DNA of 64,000 nucleotides from Brevundimonas bullata (GCF_003350205.1 NZ_QLLC01000011.1:1-64000), one strand, 5' to 3'. Counted from the stretch's first letter, positions 1 to 9,732 are shown. Numbers and translations: made by a program. The notes: generated from the sequence alone by a model not told the origin.

Positions 1-70
1 GACCTCAGAAGGCTAACCTAATTCGCTCGAGCTGGAGGCGTTTTCACACAGCCTCGATCCGTTGCGGACC

Positions 71-766
71 TCACCGGGTCGGCCAATCGAACCAACCGTC
101 TGGCCCAATGCTGTTCTCTGGCTGCTCCGGCAATCCAAAAGATTCAGCGAGAAGTAGCGACCGCAGTCGACCTTGCGGACCTACTGACCAAGAAAAGTGC
201 CACCCGCCCCAACGACGCTCACCATGCGTCACATCATATCCAGTGGAAGGCCCGTCAGGTTGGGAGTCACCGCGCCCATTCAAGAGGCGAACTGGCCCAT
301 CCAGAAAGCGCGGGGCGACCCACATACATGGGTCAGCAAGGGTCGAGTTCAGCTTCCGCTTGCCTTGGGAGGTCAGGATGACTCGCCGCCATGCGGTCCA
401 CTGAGGCTGCCATGGCGGATGAGCAGGCGTCGATCTGGCGTATATTTCCCAACCTGAAGGAGTCTGCCTGCCAATGACTTCACGGACCGTAGGATCAGTC
501 GCCAATCCTCCCGGCGAGGTGATGAAGTGAAGGGTAGAGATCGGAGTATCCGTGCTCCATACGATTCCAGTTTCGCCTTTCGCCCAATTCTCCCAAACGT
601 CTTCGAGCAAGGGGTCTTGCGGGTCATCGTTGAGATGTGTTGGAAGCCCAGCGAAGTCTATGTTTCGCCAGGCGGAGCATTGTTTGGCTGTTACTTCTTC
701 GGGCGTGGGATGCCAGGCCGAGAGTATGGCCGCCCCTATCACCAGCACTGAGGCCAGCCTCATCAT
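71..766 (-). CDS. Secreted hypothetical protein, low G+C
   Basis: I do not recognise this 231-residue protein. It begins with two Met codons followed by a hydrophobic stretch (about residues 4-18, LASVLVIGAAILSAW), which fits a signal peptide or N-terminal anchor. The rest is rich in Trp, Pro and Gly and has no motif I can name. Sampled lines of the gene are about 52-55% G+C, clearly below the neighbouring genes, so recent transfer is possible. The Shine-Dalgarno sequence is weak (ACAGAG just before the start). It lies 3' of, and in the same direction as, the DUF853 ATPase gene. The long reading frame despite the lower G+C supports it being a real gene. Confidence 0.6.
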   Translation of the reverse strand: MMRLASVLVIGAAILSAWHPTPEEVTAKQCSAWRNIDFAGLPTHLNDDPQDPLLEDVWENWAKGETGIVWSTDTPISTLHFITSPGGLATDPTVREVIGRQTPSGWEIYARSTPAHPPWQPQWTAWRRVILTSQGKRKLNSTLADPCMWVAPRFLDGPVRLLNGRGDSQPDGPSTGYDVTHGERRWGGWHFSWSVGPQGRLRSLLLAESFGLPEQPENSIGPDGWFDWPTR

Positions 767-849
767 CTCTGTGCTCCGACAATCGGTAGATCGAAGCGAT
801 ATTCCCGTCGAAGGTCAATGTCCGCCAACCACCCTTGGCTGACTCCACC

Positions 850-2367
850 CTAGCGCCGCTTTAGGCTGCCCAGGACGCCGCGCAGCAGTTCGCGGGTGAT
901 GGTTGTGCCGGCGGTGCGCAGGACGGACTTGGTCAGGGCCTCCATCGGCGTCTGTCGGGATGAGGCGCGGGCGCGCGGCGCGGCGCGTTCACGGGTCGGC
1001 GCGGGCGCCGAACGCGCGGCCTTTTCGGCGGCCTTGGCCTCGGCGGCGGCGCTGGCGGTTTCGGCCTCGATGCGGGCGGCCTGGGCGCGGCGGGCCTTCA
1101 GGACCTCCTCGGCGGACTCGCGGTTAATCGCGGTGTCATAGGTCCCGCGCACCGGGCTGGCGGCCATGACGGCGGCGCGTTCGGCCTCGGTGGCCGGGCC
1201 GAGGCGCGAGTCCGGCGGACGGATTTTCGTCTGGGCCACCACGGTCGGGCCCCCCTTCTCATCGAGCGTCGAGACCAGGGCCTCGCCCACCCCCAGCCCC
1301 TGAATGGCCTCGGCGGTGTCGAAGGCGGGATTGGTGCGGAAGCTTTGCGCGGCGGCGCGCAGGCCCTTCTGTTCGGCCGGGGTATAGGCGCGCAGGGCGT
1401 GCTGCACCCGGTTGCCCAGCTGGGCCAGGACGGTGTCCGGGATGTCGGCCGGGTTCTGGGTGACGAAATAGACCCCGACGCCCTTGGAGCGGATCAGGCG
1501 CACCACCTGCTCCACCTTTTCCAGCAGGCCCTTGGGCGCGTCGTTGAACAAAAGGTGGGCTTCGTCGAAGAAGAAGACCAGGCGCGGCTTCTCCGGGTCG
1601 CCGATCTCGGGCAGCTGCTCGAACAGCTCCGACAGCAGCCACAGCAGGAAGGCGGCGTACAGGCGCGGGCTGTTCATCAGCCGGGTGGAATCCAGCACAT
1701 TGACCTGACCCCGCCCGTCCAGCGAGGTGCGCATCATGTCCTCCAGCCGCAGGGCCGGCTCGCCGAAGAAGGCCTTGCCCCCCTCTTGCTCCAGCTGAAG
1801 CAGGGCGCGCTGGATGGCGGCGATGGAGGTGGGAGAGACATTGCCGACCTCGCGGCCGATGGTCTGAGCGTTTTCGCCGACATAGGCCAGCAGGGCGCGC
1901 AGATCCTCGAGGTCCAGCAGCAGCAGGCCCTCCTTGTCGGCGACGTGGAAGGCGACGGTCAGGACCCCTTCCTGCACGTCGTTCAGCTCCAGCATCCGGG
2001 CCAGCAGGGTCGGGCCGACGTCGGACACAGTGGCGCGGATCGGGTGGCCCTTCTGGCCGTACAGGTCCCAGAAGACGACGGGCGCGGCCTTGCCGGTCAG
2101 ACTCAGCCCCATCTGGCCGGCGCGCTCGGCGAACCGAACCGTATCGCCGGCCTGGCTGATGCCCGACAGGTCGCCCTTCACGTCGGCGCAGAAGACCGGG
2201 ACGCCGGCGTCGGAAAAGCCCTGGGCCATGATCTGCAGCGTCACCGTCTTGCCCGTGCCGGTGGCGCCCGCCACCACCCCGTGCCGGTTGGCGCGCTTGA
2301 ACAGCAGGTTTTCAGCGGCGCCCTCGAAGGACTGGCCGAGAAAAAGGGCGGCGGGATTGTCGGTCAT
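850..2367 (-). CDS. HerA/YjgR-like P-loop ATPase (DUF853)
   Basis: A 505-residue ATPase of the DUF853 (YjgR) family within the HerA/FtsK-like group. The Walker A motif GATGTGKT is at residues 34-41 and a Walker B-like [10 protein letters not shown] lies near mid-protein, followed by a typical [19 protein letters not shown] segment. The C-terminal ~100 residues are Ala/Arg/Glu-rich and low complexity. I chose the start at 2367 because GGAG lies 8 bases upstream and the family's usual N-terminus ([20 protein letters not shown]) begins there; an in-frame extension to 2421 is possible. The cellular role of the family is poorly defined; DNA-linked ATPase activity is inferred from homology only. 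Confidence 0.9.
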   Translation of the reverse strand: MTDNPAALFLGQSFEGAAENLLFKRANRHGVVAGATGTGKTVTLQIMAQGFSDAGVPVFCADVKGDLSGISQAGDTVRFAERAGQMGLSLTGKAAPVVFWDLYGQKGHPIRATVSDVGPTLLARMLELNDVQEGVLTVAFHVADKEGLLLLDLEDLRALLAYVGENAQTIGREVGNVSPTSIAAIQRALLQLEQEGGKAFFGEPALRLEDMMRTSLDGRGQVNVLDSTRLMNSPRLYAAFLLWLLSELFEQLPEIGDPEKPRLVFFFDEAHLLFNDAPKGLLEKVEQVVRLIRSKGVGVYFVTQNPADIPDTVLAQLGNRVQHALRAYTPAEQKGLRAAAQSFRTNPAFDTAEAIQGLGVGEALVSTLDEKGGPTVVAQTKIRPPDSRLGPATEAERAAVMAASPVRGTYDTAINRESAEEVLKARRAQAARIEAETASAAAEAKAAEKAARSAPAPTRERAAPRARASSRQTPMEALTKSVLRTAGTTITRELLRGVLGSLKRR

Positions 2368-2483
2368 TCGGGCGGTCTCCGGCTTCGGGCGCATGGTTAT
2401 CTGACACGACGGGGGCTGCAAGGCGGAACCGCGAGGCTTTACAGCGATTGACGCTCTCCCCGCCGCCGCCGACAGTCCCCCTC

Positions 2484-3644
2484 ATGAAACTGCCCATTAC
2501 GGTTCCGACCTCCTCGGTCGCGCGCAACGCCCTGGTCCTGATCGCCGTCGTGGCGGGCGGGGCGGCGCTTTATTGGCTGCGGGACATCCTGACCCCCTTG
2601 GCCATGGCCATCTTCCTGATGATCATGATCGACGGGATGAAGCGGGCCATCGAGCAGCGCACCCCGGTGCCGTCGCGCTTCGCCGGGGCGGCGGCCCTGA
2701 TCGTGGTGGTGATCGGCTTCCTGCTGTCGATCTGGATCATCGTCGATGGGGCGGCGGGCTTCTTCACCGACGCCTCGGGCGCCTCAGCCGGCATCGGTCC
2801 GCGCCTGGACCATATCATCGCTGACGTCAGCGGCCTTGTCGGGGTCAAGGAGCCCCCGACCCTTCAGGACCTGATCGCCGGCATTGACGTGCGCGGCTGG
2901 CTGACCCAGGCGGCGATGCAGGCGCAAGGGGTCGCCTCGGGCGCCTTCTTCGTCATGGTCTATCTGGGCTTCCTGCTGGCCTCTCAGGCGGGCTTCCGAA
3001 AGAAGATCGTCGCCATGTTCCCCGACCGGGGCGCGCGCAACGAGGCGCTGGAGGTGTTCAATCGCGTGCGCGGCGGGGTTGAGGGCTATCTGTGGGTCCA
3101 GGCCGTCACCGGCGTCATGATCTGCGCCGTGGCCTGGGCCATGATGCGGGCGGTGGGACTTCAGAACGCCGAGTTCTGGACCTTTGTCATCTTCATCGTC
3201 GGCTTTATTCCGGTGCTGGGCGGGGCCATCGCCGGCCTGGCTCCGCCCCTGTTCGCCCTGGTTCAGTTCGAGAGCTACTGGCCCGCCCTGATCCTCTTGA
3301 TCGGTTTGCAGACCCTGCTGTTTGTGGTCGGCAATCTGGTTCAGCCGCGCATGCAGGGCGACAATCAGAACATCGATCCCGTGGTGGTCCTGCTGGCCCT
3401 GGCCCTGTGGGGCAAGATGTGGGGCGTGCCGGGCATGTTCCTGTCGACGCCGCTGGCGGTCATGGCCATGGCCATCCTGGCCGAGTTCAAGGGCTCGCGC
3501 TGGATGGCGGTCCTGCTGTCCGGCGACGGCGAGCCCTATGCTGCGCGCAAGCCCGAAGCGCGAAAGGACGAAGGGGATGGTTGGTTCAAGCGTCTGTGGA
3601 GCCGCGGCAAGACGCCGCACGAAAAAGATCGGAATGAAGGCTGA
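2484..3644 (+). CDS. AI-2E family (PerM-like) membrane permease
   Basis: A 386-residue integral membrane protein of the AI-2E transporter/PerM family (UPF0118). It has the usual N-terminal pair of membrane helices, a central soluble-like segment (about residues 100-200), then a cluster of C-terminal helices with the family-typical VQPRMQGDNQNIDPVVVLLAL motif. The last ~35 residues are charged and probably cytoplasmic. It is divergent from the DUF853 gene with a short 116-base spacer. The ATG at 2484 is preferred over the upstream in-frame alternative because the additional 12 residues are Pro-rich and not family-like. The substrate is unknown; family members include quorum-signal exporters and Na+/H+ antiporters. 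Confidence 0.85.
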   Translation: MKLPITVPTSSVARNALVLIAVVAGGAALYWLRDILTPLAMAIFLMIMIDGMKRAIEQRTPVPSRFAGAAALIVVVIGFLLSIWIIVDGAAGFFTDASGASAGIGPRLDHIIADVSGLVGVKEPPTLQDLIAGIDVRGWLTQAAMQAQGVASGAFFVMVYLGFLLASQAGFRKKIVAMFPDRGARNEALEVFNRVRGGVEGYLWVQAVTGVMICAVAWAMMRAVGLQNAEFWTFVIFIVGFIPVLGGAIAGLAPPLFALVQFESYWPALILLIGLQTLLFVVGNLVQPRMQGDNQNIDPVVVLLALALWGKMWGVPGMFLSTPLAVMAMAILAEFKGSRWMAVLLSGDGEPYAARKPEARKDEGDGWFKRLWSRGKTPHEKDRNEG

Positions 3645-4050
3645 TCCTGCCCTTGATCCGCCATATCTGCCGACTATCTGTCCAATCAGACGACGCGGCC
3701 TCCCTCCCCCCTCCGGCCGCGAAGTCCAGAGGACCGGCGCTCCCTCCCCCTCCTGCGCCGGACCCGAGCAGGCCGTCGAGCGTTTACGCTCGACGGCCTT
3801 GTTCGTTCTAGCGCCCGATTCAACCGGCGCGGACGTCCGGTTCAGGGCGGAATTGGGGCGGTTGTTGTCGTCAATGTGGCCTTGTTGAGGAGGAAACACT
3901 CATCAGTGGGCCTCGGGCGCAACATGGTGCGCTGCACACAGGAATTCAGGGTCTTAGTCGCCTCTCGCGGCCTAGCCAGTTTCGCCAGCCGCGCTAAGGT
4001 GCGCCGGTCAAACCCCTGCGGCCTCTGGCCGTGCTGTCCGAGACTTCACC
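3645..4050. other. 406-base intergenic region between permease and gdhZ
   Basis: No convincing gene is seen. From about 3690 to 3762 there are two pyrimidine-rich loops (CTCCCTCCCCC type) closed by GC stems (GGCC..GGCC and CCGGCGC..GCGCCGG). The minus strand is therefore G-rich here. A perfect 12-bp hairpin follows at 3771-3798. The region 3800-4050 presumably carries the gdhZ promoter and leader; I see no clear -35/-10 pair or known riboswitch. Confidence 0.5.
3771..3798 (+). terminator. Hairpin, probable terminator of the permease gene
   Basis: Perfect 12-bp inverted repeat GGCCGTCGAGCG / CGCTCGACGGCC closed by a 4-base TTTA loop and followed by TTGTTCGTTCT. The stem is strong but the T tract is broken, so termination is likely but not certain. 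It lies 127 bases after the permease stop. Confidence 0.6.
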
Positions 4051-7000
4051 ATGTCCGCCGCTTCGCGCACCGTTTCCGCCACGCCAGCCACCCTGGAGGC
4101 GCTGGAGGCGGCCTATGCGCGCATTGTCGACGGCCCGCCGGGCGCTGCCGAAAAGTCCTTCCTGGCCCAGGCCTTTGACGACTACGCCGCCGATGAGACC
4201 CCCGAACTGGGCGGCGACGACCTGGCGGCCCTGCTGGCCCAGGTCTGGCGTTCGGCCAAGACGCGTCAGGCCGGCGAACCGGCCCGCGTCACCGTCGGCG
4301 CCCTGGCCGGGGCCGACGGCGCGCCGACCGGCTACGACAGCGTCCTGATCCTTCAGGACGACGCTCCCTTCCTGGTCGACAGCGTCCTGGGCGAACTGGC
4401 TGACGCCGGCGTCACCGTCCGCGCCCTGTTCCACCCGGTGGCCGAGATCGAGGTCGGGCGTCGCGACTCGCTTATCATCGTCGTCGTCGATCCCCTGCCT
4501 CAGGAACGTCGCGACGTTCTGGGCGAAGGCCTGGCCCAGGCCATGGCCGACGTGCGCGCCGCCGTCGGCGACCACGCCGCCATGGTCCAGGCGATGCGCG
4601 ACGCCGTCGAGCACCTGGAAACCGCGCCGCCCGCCGCCGTCGATCCCGCCGTGCTGGAAGAAAACATCGCCTTCCTGCGCTGGGCCAAGAGTGACCACTT
4701 CGTCTTCCTGGGCGCCCGCGACTACGCCTATCCGCGCAAGGCCGACGGCGGTTATGCCGCCGAGGCCCCGCTGGAGGTCTCGGATCAGGGTCTCGGCGTT
4801 TTGGGCGACCCGGAGCGCCGCGTCCTGCGTCGCGCCTCGGAACCGGCCGTCCTGACCGCCGCCATGCAGCGTCAGCTGGACCTCAGCGAGCCGGTGACGG
4901 TGGCCAAGGCCAATATCCGCAGCCGCGTCCACCGCCGGGCCTACATGGACTACGTCGGGGTCAAACGTTACGGCGCGGACGGCAAGGCCTCGGGCGAAAC
5001 CCGTTTCGTCGGCCTGTTCACCGCCGAGGCCTATGACAAGATGGCCAAGGAGGTGCCCCTGATCCGGCGCAAGGTGGCCAACGCCCTGGAACGCGCCGGC
5101 AAGGCGCCGGGCAGCCACAACTACAAGCGTCTGAAGAACATTCTGGAGAACTACCCGCGCGACGAGCTGTTCCAGATCAGCGAAGACGAGCTGCTGGAGA
5201 CGGCGCTCGGCATCCTGCACCTGTACGACCGCCCGCGCATCCGTCTGTTCTCGCGTCAGGACCCGTTCGACCGCTTCGTCTCGGTGCTCTGCTTCATCCC
5301 GCGTGAACGCTTCGACGCCGGCCTGCGCCAGCGCATCGGCGGCATCCTGGCCAAGGCCTGGGGCGGCCGGGTTTCGGCCTGGTATCCGCAGCTGTCGGAC
5401 CAGCCGCTGACGCGCGTCCACTACATCATCGGCGTCGAGCCGGGCGCTCACCTCAACCCCGACCTCAAGGCCCTGGAAGCCGAGGTGGCCGAGGCGGGCC
5501 GCAGCTGGATCGACCGTTTCGAAACCGCCCTGCGCGCCGCGGATGTGGACGAAGTGGCCGTCGGTCCGACCAGCGCAAAATGGGCCGACAGCTTCGGCGT
5601 CTCCTACCGCGACCGCTATGACGCCGCCGAGGCCGTGGCCGATCTGGAGCAGTTCGACCGTCTGAACGACGGCTCGACGGGCGACGGCGTCCATGCCGAG
5701 CCGGTGGCCGTCCGCGCCTTCCGCACGGCGGACGAAAGCGCGCTGCAGTTCCGCTTCAAGCTCTATCGTCGCGGCTCGGCCGTGCCCCTGTCCGACGTCC
5801 TGCCGATCCTGGCCGACATGGGTCTGAAGACGCTGGAAGAATCGGACCACGTCGTCCGCACCACGGGCGACGCCCCCATCTATATCCACGACTTCCTGCT
5901 GGAGGACCCGCGCGGCGAGGCCCTGACGTTTGCCGACATCAAGGCCCCGTTCGAGGCCGCCTTCTCGGCGGTCTGGACCGGCCGCACCGAGAGCGACGGC
6001 TTCAACCGCCTGGTGCTGGAGCTGGGCGTCGACTGGCGTGAAGCGGCCCTGATCCGCACCCTGGCCCGCTATCGCCAGCAGACCGGCCTCGACCCGTCGC
6101 AGGCGGTGCAGGAAGCGGCCCTGCGCGAATATCCGACCGTGGCCCGCGCCATCCTGTCGCTGTTCAAGGCCAAGTTCGACCCGGCCCACGGCGGTTCGGT
6201 CGCCGAACGCGAAGGTCTGGTCGCCGAGCTGAACGACAAGATTGTGGCCCTGCTGCAGGACGTGAAGAGCCTGGACCACGACCGGGTGCTGCGCCGCATC
6301 GCCCTGCTGATCGGCGCCGTGAAGCGCACCAACTTCTATCAGGTCGACGCCGAGGGCACGCCCAAGGCCCACATCTCGATCAAGATCGCCTCGCGCGAAC
6401 TTGAAGACCTGCCCCTGCCCAAACCCTTCCGCGAAATCTTCGTCTGGGCCCCGCACATCGAGGGCGTCCACCTGCGCTTCGGCCCCGTGGCGCGCGGCGG
6501 CCTGCGCTGGTCGGACCGTCGCGACGACTTCCGCACCGAGGTCCTGGGCCTGGTGAAGGCGCAGCAGGTCAAGAACTCGGTCATCGTGCCGGTCGGCTCC
6601 AAGGGCGGCTTCTATCCCAAATGCCTGCCGGTCGGCGGCGACCGCGACGCCATCCAGGCCGAGGCCATCCGCGCCTACAAGACCTTCCTGTCCGGGCTGC
6701 TGGACATCACCGACAACATCGTCGGCGAGGGCGCGCCGGTGCGTCCGGCCAATGTCGTGGCCTGGGAAGGCGACGACCCCTATCTGGTCGTGGCCGCCGA
6801 CAAGGGCACGGCGACCTTCTCGGACATCGCCAACGGCGTGAGCCAGTCCTACGGCTTCTGGCTGGACGACGCCTTCGCCTCGGGCGGTTCGGCCGGGTAT
6901 GACCACAAGGAGATGGGCATCACCGCGCGCGGCGCCTGGGAGGCCGTCAAGCGCCACTTCCGCGAGATGGGCAAGGACATCCAGTCCGAACCCTTCACCG

Positions 7001-8910
7001 TGGTCGGCGTGGGCGACATGTCCGGCGACGTCTTCGGCAACGGCATGCTGCTGTCCAAGGCGACGCAGGTGGTCGCCGCCTTCGATCACCGCGACATCTT
7101 CATCGACCCGAACCCGGACCCGGCCCAGTCGTGGGAAGAGCGCAAGCGCCTGTTCGAAACCCCGCGCACCAGCTGGCAGGACTATGACAAGAGCCTGATC
7201 TCGGAAGGCGGCGGCGTCTTCTCCCGCGCGGCCAAGACCATCACCCTGACGCCGCAGATCAAGGCCCTGCTGGACATCGAGGCCGACACCGTCGACCCGA
7301 CGACCCTGATGCAGGCCATCCTCAAGGCGCGGGCCGAGCTGCTCTACTTCGGCGGCATCGGCACCTACATCAAGGGCGCGGGCGAGACCAACGCCCAGGC
7401 CGGCGACAAGGCCAACGACGCCATCCGCATCAACGGCGGCGAGGTTCGGGCCAAGGTCATCGGCGAAGGCGCCAACCTTGGCATGACCCAGCTGGGCCGG
7501 ATCGAATCGGCGCGCGCGGGCGCTCGCATCAACACCGACGCCATCGACAACTCGGCGGGCGTGGACTCGTCCGACCATGAGGTGAACATCAAGATCCTCA
7601 CCGGCGGCGCCATCGCCTCGGGCCACCTCAAGGCCGAGGACCGCAACGCCCTGCTGAAGTCGATGACCGACGAGGTCGCCGACAAGGTTCTGGCGCACAA
7701 CTACGACCAGACCCTGGCCCTGACCCTGCAACAGGCCGAAGGCGCCGACGCCCTGGACGCCCAGCAGGCCTTCATGCAGCACCTGACGGCCCTGGGTAAG
7801 CTGAACCGCGCCGTGGAATACCTGCCCGACGACGCCCGCATGGCCGAGATGAAGGCGCAGGGCTCCGCTCTGACCCGTCCCGAACTGGCGGTGCTGACGG
7901 CCTATTCCAAGCTGGAGCTGTTCGACGAGATCGTCGGCTCTTCGGCGCCTGACGACGCCTTCTTCGAGCGCCTGCTGGTCCACTACTTCCCGGCTCCGCT
8001 GGCCCAGTTCGAAGAGGACATGAAGGGCCACCGCCTGCGTCGCGACATCATCGCCACGGTGCTGTCGAACGAGATCGTCAACATGGCGGGCGCGACCTTC
8101 CCCGACCGCCTGCGCGCGGCGGCGGAATGCGACACGGCGGCCATGGTCACGGCCTTTGAAACCGCGCGTCAGGTCTTCCGTCTGGATCAGGCCTGGAACG
8201 CCGTCTCGGCCCTGGACCTCAAGATCCCGGCCGAGGCCCAGACGGCCCTCTATCGCGAGATCGCCCTGGTCCTGCGTCGTCAGACCTACTGGCTGGCCCG
8301 TCGTGCGGCCCGCACGGAAACCACGGTCGGCGGCATGATCGCCGCCTACCAACCGGCTGCCGACGCCCTGCGCACCGCCGGTCCCGCCGTGCTGTCGCGC
8401 TTCGAGCAGCAACGCTTCGAGGGCCGGGTCCAGGCCTTTGTGGCCCTGGGCGCCCCCGAAGACCTGGCGCGCGACATCGCCCTGCTGCGGCCCATGGTGG
8501 CCACGGCGGACATCGGCGATCTGGCCAATGAACTGGGCTGGAGCGCCCCGGCCATGGCCCGCCTCTATCACCAGGTCGGCGCCGCCTTCGACTTCGACCG
8601 TCTGCGCGTCGCCGCCGGCTCGGTGTCGTCGAGCGATCACTTCGATCGTCTGGCCGTGCGTCGCCTGATTCAGGACCTGAGCGCCGAGCAGCAGCAGCTG
8701 ACCCGCGCCGTGGCCCTGGCGTCGGTCGAGGCGGCGGGCGCGGGAGAGGCCAGCGCGGAACAGGCGGTCGACGCCTGGATCGGCGCGCGGATGGGTCAGG
8801 TCGAGGCGCTGCGCGCTGCGGTGGACGAGATCGAAGCTTCGGGCGCCGGCTGGACCTTCGCCAAGCTGACCATCGCCAACGGGGCTATCCGGGAGGTTCT
8901 GGGAAGCTAA
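4051..8910 (+). CDS. gdhZ: NAD-specific glutamate dehydrogenase, large (180 kDa class)
   Basis: A 1619-residue enzyme of the large bacterial NAD-GDH family, which oxidatively deaminates glutamate to 2-oxoglutarate and ammonium. The length is normal for the class. The catalytic core shows the family blocks RGGLRWSDRRDDFRTEVLGL, VPVGSKGGFYPK, VGVGDMSGDVFGNGMLLS, and YFGGIGTYIKG, with N-terminal ACT-like and C-terminal helical regions either side. In Caulobacter crescentus the homologue is GdhZ, which also stimulates FtsZ GTPase activity and links glutamate metabolism to division; whether this copy does so is inference. It stands alone, with a hairpin and two repeat units just downstream. Confidence 0.95.
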   Translation: MSAASRTVSATPATLEALEAAYARIVDGPPGAAEKSFLAQAFDDYAADETPELGGDDLAALLAQVWRSAKTRQAGEPARVTVGALAGADGAPTGYDSVLILQDDAPFLVDSVLGELADAGVTVRALFHPVAEIEVGRRDSLIIVVVDPLPQERRDVLGEGLAQAMADVRAAVGDHAAMVQAMRDAVEHLETAPPAAVDPAVLEENIAFLRWAKSDHFVFLGARDYAYPRKADGGYAAEAPLEVSDQGLGVLGDPERRVLRRASEPAVLTAAMQRQLDLSEPVTVAKANIRSRVHRRAYMDYVGVKRYGADGKASGETRFVGLFTAEAYDKMAKEVPLIRRKVANALERAGKAPGSHNYKRLKNILENYPRDELFQISEDELLETALGILHLYDRPRIRLFSRQDPFDRFVSVLCFIPRERFDAGLRQRIGGILAKAWGGRVSAWYPQLSDQPLTRVHYIIGVEPGAHLNPDLKALEAEVAEAGRSWIDRFETALRAADVDEVAVGPTSAKWADSFGVSYRDRYDAAEAVADLEQFDRLNDGSTGDGVHAEPVAVRAFRTADESALQFRFKLYRRGSAVPLSDVLPILADMGLKTLEESDHVVRTTGDAPIYIHDFLLEDPRGEALTFADIKAPFEAAFSAVWTGRTESDGFNRLVLELGVDWREAALIRTLARYRQQTGLDPSQAVQEAALREYPTVARAILSLFKAKFDPAHGGSVAEREGLVAELNDKIVALLQDVKSLDHDRVLRRIALLIGAVKRTNFYQVDAEGTPKAHISIKIASRELEDLPLPKPFREIFVWAPHIEGVHLRFGPVARGGLRWSDRRDDFRTEVLGLVKAQQVKNSVIVPVGSKGGFYPKCLPVGGDRDAIQAEAIRAYKTFLSGLLDITDNIVGEGAPVRPANVVAWEGDDPYLVVAADKGTATFSDIANGVSQSYGFWLDDAFASGGSAGYDHKEMGITARGAWEAVKRHFREMGKDIQSEPFTVVGVGDMSGDVFGNGMLLSKATQVVAAFDHRDIFIDPNPDPAQSWEERKRLFETPRTSWQDYDKSLISEGGGVFSRAAKTITLTPQIKALLDIEADTVDPTTLMQAILKARAELLYFGGIGTYIKGAGETNAQAGDKANDAIRINGGEVRAKVIGEGANLGMTQLGRIESARAGARINTDAIDNSAGVDSSDHEVNIKILTGGAIASGHLKAEDRNALLKSMTDEVADKVLAHNYDQTLALTLQQAEGADALDAQQAFMQHLTALGKLNRAVEYLPDDARMAEMKAQGSALTRPELAVLTAYSKLELFDEIVGSSAPDDAFFERLLVHYFPAPLAQFEEDMKGHRLRRDIIATVLSNEIVNMAGATFPDRLRAAAECDTAAMVTAFETARQVFRLDQAWNAVSALDLKIPAEAQTALYREIALVLRRQTYWLARRAARTETTVGGMIAAYQPAADALRTAGPAVLSRFEQQRFEGRVQAFVALGAPEDLARDIALLRPMVATADIGDLANELGWSAPAMARLYHQVGAAFDFDRLRVAAGSVSSSDHFDRLAVRRLIQDLSAEQQQLTRAVALASVEAAGAGEASAEQAVDAWIGARMGQVEALRAAVDEIEASGAGWTFAKLTIANGAIREVLGS

Positions 8911-8920
8911 GAAGCTTCCC
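8901..8920. other. Hairpin spanning the gdhZ stop codon
   Basis: Inverted repeat GGGAAGCT / AGCTTCCC (8-bp stem, 4-base loop) that includes the TAA stop at 8908-8910. There is no T tract after it, so it may act as an mRNA 3' stabiliser rather than a terminator. Confidence 0.45.
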
Positions 8921-8932
8921 AAGAGCGCTAAC

Positions 8933-9013
8933 GCGAGCGACACGGTCGCTCGCTGCTTGAGCGAGTCTAAGGGCGCTACGCTCGGCTCGCGGAGCCTCGC
9001 TACTTGAGCGCAT
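8933..9013 (+). repeat. Two copies of the GCTTGAGCGC intergenic repeat
   Basis: Unit 1 (8933-8965) runs from GAGCGCTAACGCGAGCGAC to GCTGCTTGAGCGAG; unit 2 (8971-9013) runs from GGGCGCTACGCTCGG to CTACTTGAGCGCATG. Both have an internal inverted repeat (for example CTCGGCTCGCGGAGCCTCG). They follow the gdhZ stop directly and belong to a dispersed family also seen at 9616, 10361, 10407, 14834, 14888 and 57039. Confidence 0.8.
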
Positions 9014-9142
9014 GACCGCACGCTTCTGCGTCGGTTCAGGGCCCGCTCGTTTCGTCGTTCGCGATGAGGCGGGCGGGCCTTGGCGTTTGGGGCGGCTTCG
9101 GGCTAGGTGGCGGTTTAGAGATCCGCAAGGCAAGAAGATCCC

Positions 9143-9610
9143 ATGCCCAGGAAGTTTCTCGTCGTCGTCGACGACAGCCCCGAGTTCGGCGCGGCCCTGG
9201 GCTATGCCGCGCGTCGAGCCAAGTCGACCGGCGGCCGCGTCGTCCTGCTGCGCGCCCTGCCCGGCGGCTCGGACGAGCACTGGTCCGGCGTCCGCGATGA
9301 AATCCGCCGCCAGCAACGCGAAGAGGCCGAGGTCTTGCTGAATCGCATCGGCGAGGAGGCCGCCGAGAAATCGGGCGCCTCCCCCATCTTCCTGATTGAA
9401 GAAGGCGACCCCCAAGGCGCCATACGCAAGGCCGTCGGCGCCGACCCCGACATCAAGATTCTGGTGCTGGCGGCGGGGTCGGGCTCGCGCGGTCCCGGCC
9501 CCTTGGTCTCGGCGGTGCTGAAACAGGGCGGCGCCTTTACTGGCCGCAAGCTGCCCGTGACCATCGTGCCGGGCGAACTGACCGACGCGGATATCGAGGA
9601 TCTGGCATAA
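9143..9610 (+). CDS. Universal stress protein (UspA family)
   Basis: A 155-residue single-domain Usp protein. It begins with the usual first strand and loop PRKFLVVVDDSPEFGAALGYA and has a later GSGSRGPGPLVSAVLKQ segment resembling the nucleotide-binding G-2x-G-9x-G region near residues 113-125. It ends with LPVTIVPG, the typical last strand. In many alphaproteobacteria a usp gene lies between trpS and nfu; here nfu follows but trpS is 51 kb away. Ligand binding is inferred from the motif only. Confidence 0.88.
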   Translation: MPRKFLVVVDDSPEFGAALGYAARRAKSTGGRVVLLRALPGGSDEHWSGVRDEIRRQQREEAEVLLNRIGEEAAEKSGASPIFLIEEGDPQGAIRKAVGADPDIKILVLAAGSGSRGPGPLVSAVLKQGGAFTGRKLPVTIVPGELTDADIEDLA

Positions 9611-9615
9611 TCCTG

Positions 9616-9661
9616 GGGTCGCTATCGCTCGGCTCGCGGAGCCTCGCTGCTTGAGCGACAT
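9616..9661 (+). repeat. GCTTGAGCGC-family repeat unit
   Basis: Starts GGGTCGCTATCGCTCGGCTC and ends GCTGCTTGAGCGACAT, beginning 6 bases after the usp stop codon and in the same orientation as the gene. Confidence 0.75.
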
Positions 9662-9670
9662 AGCGCTGCT

Positions 9671-9732
9671 TCTCCCTCCCCTTCATGGGGAGGGTGGCTG
9701 AGCCCGCAGGGTGAGGCCGGGTGGGGGCGCTT
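9671..9732. repeat. Solo palindromic repeat (CTCCCC..GGGGAG type)
   Basis: CTCCCTCCCCTTCATGGGGA followed by GGGTGGCTGAGCC and GAGGCCGGGTGGGGG. The layout matches each arm of the element at 31408-31558, so this looks like a single diverged arm of the same family, between usp and nfu. Confidence 0.55.

Noticed and set aside
1345..2451. Plus-strand frame opposite the DUF853 ATPase gene
   Set aside because: Gln/Gly/Ala/Val-rich antisense translation with no motif; the minus-strand gene has Walker motifs.
8901..8920. Intrinsic terminator of gdhZ
   Set aside because: The stem includes the stop codon and no T tract follows; kept only as a hairpin.
3994..9021. Very long open frame (about 1675 codons) on the minus strand over gdhZ
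   Set aside because: It is the antisense shadow of a well-supported gene; composition (Gly/Ala/Arg/Gln/Val-rich, few hydrophobic cores) and lack of motifs are typical of high-GC antisense frames.
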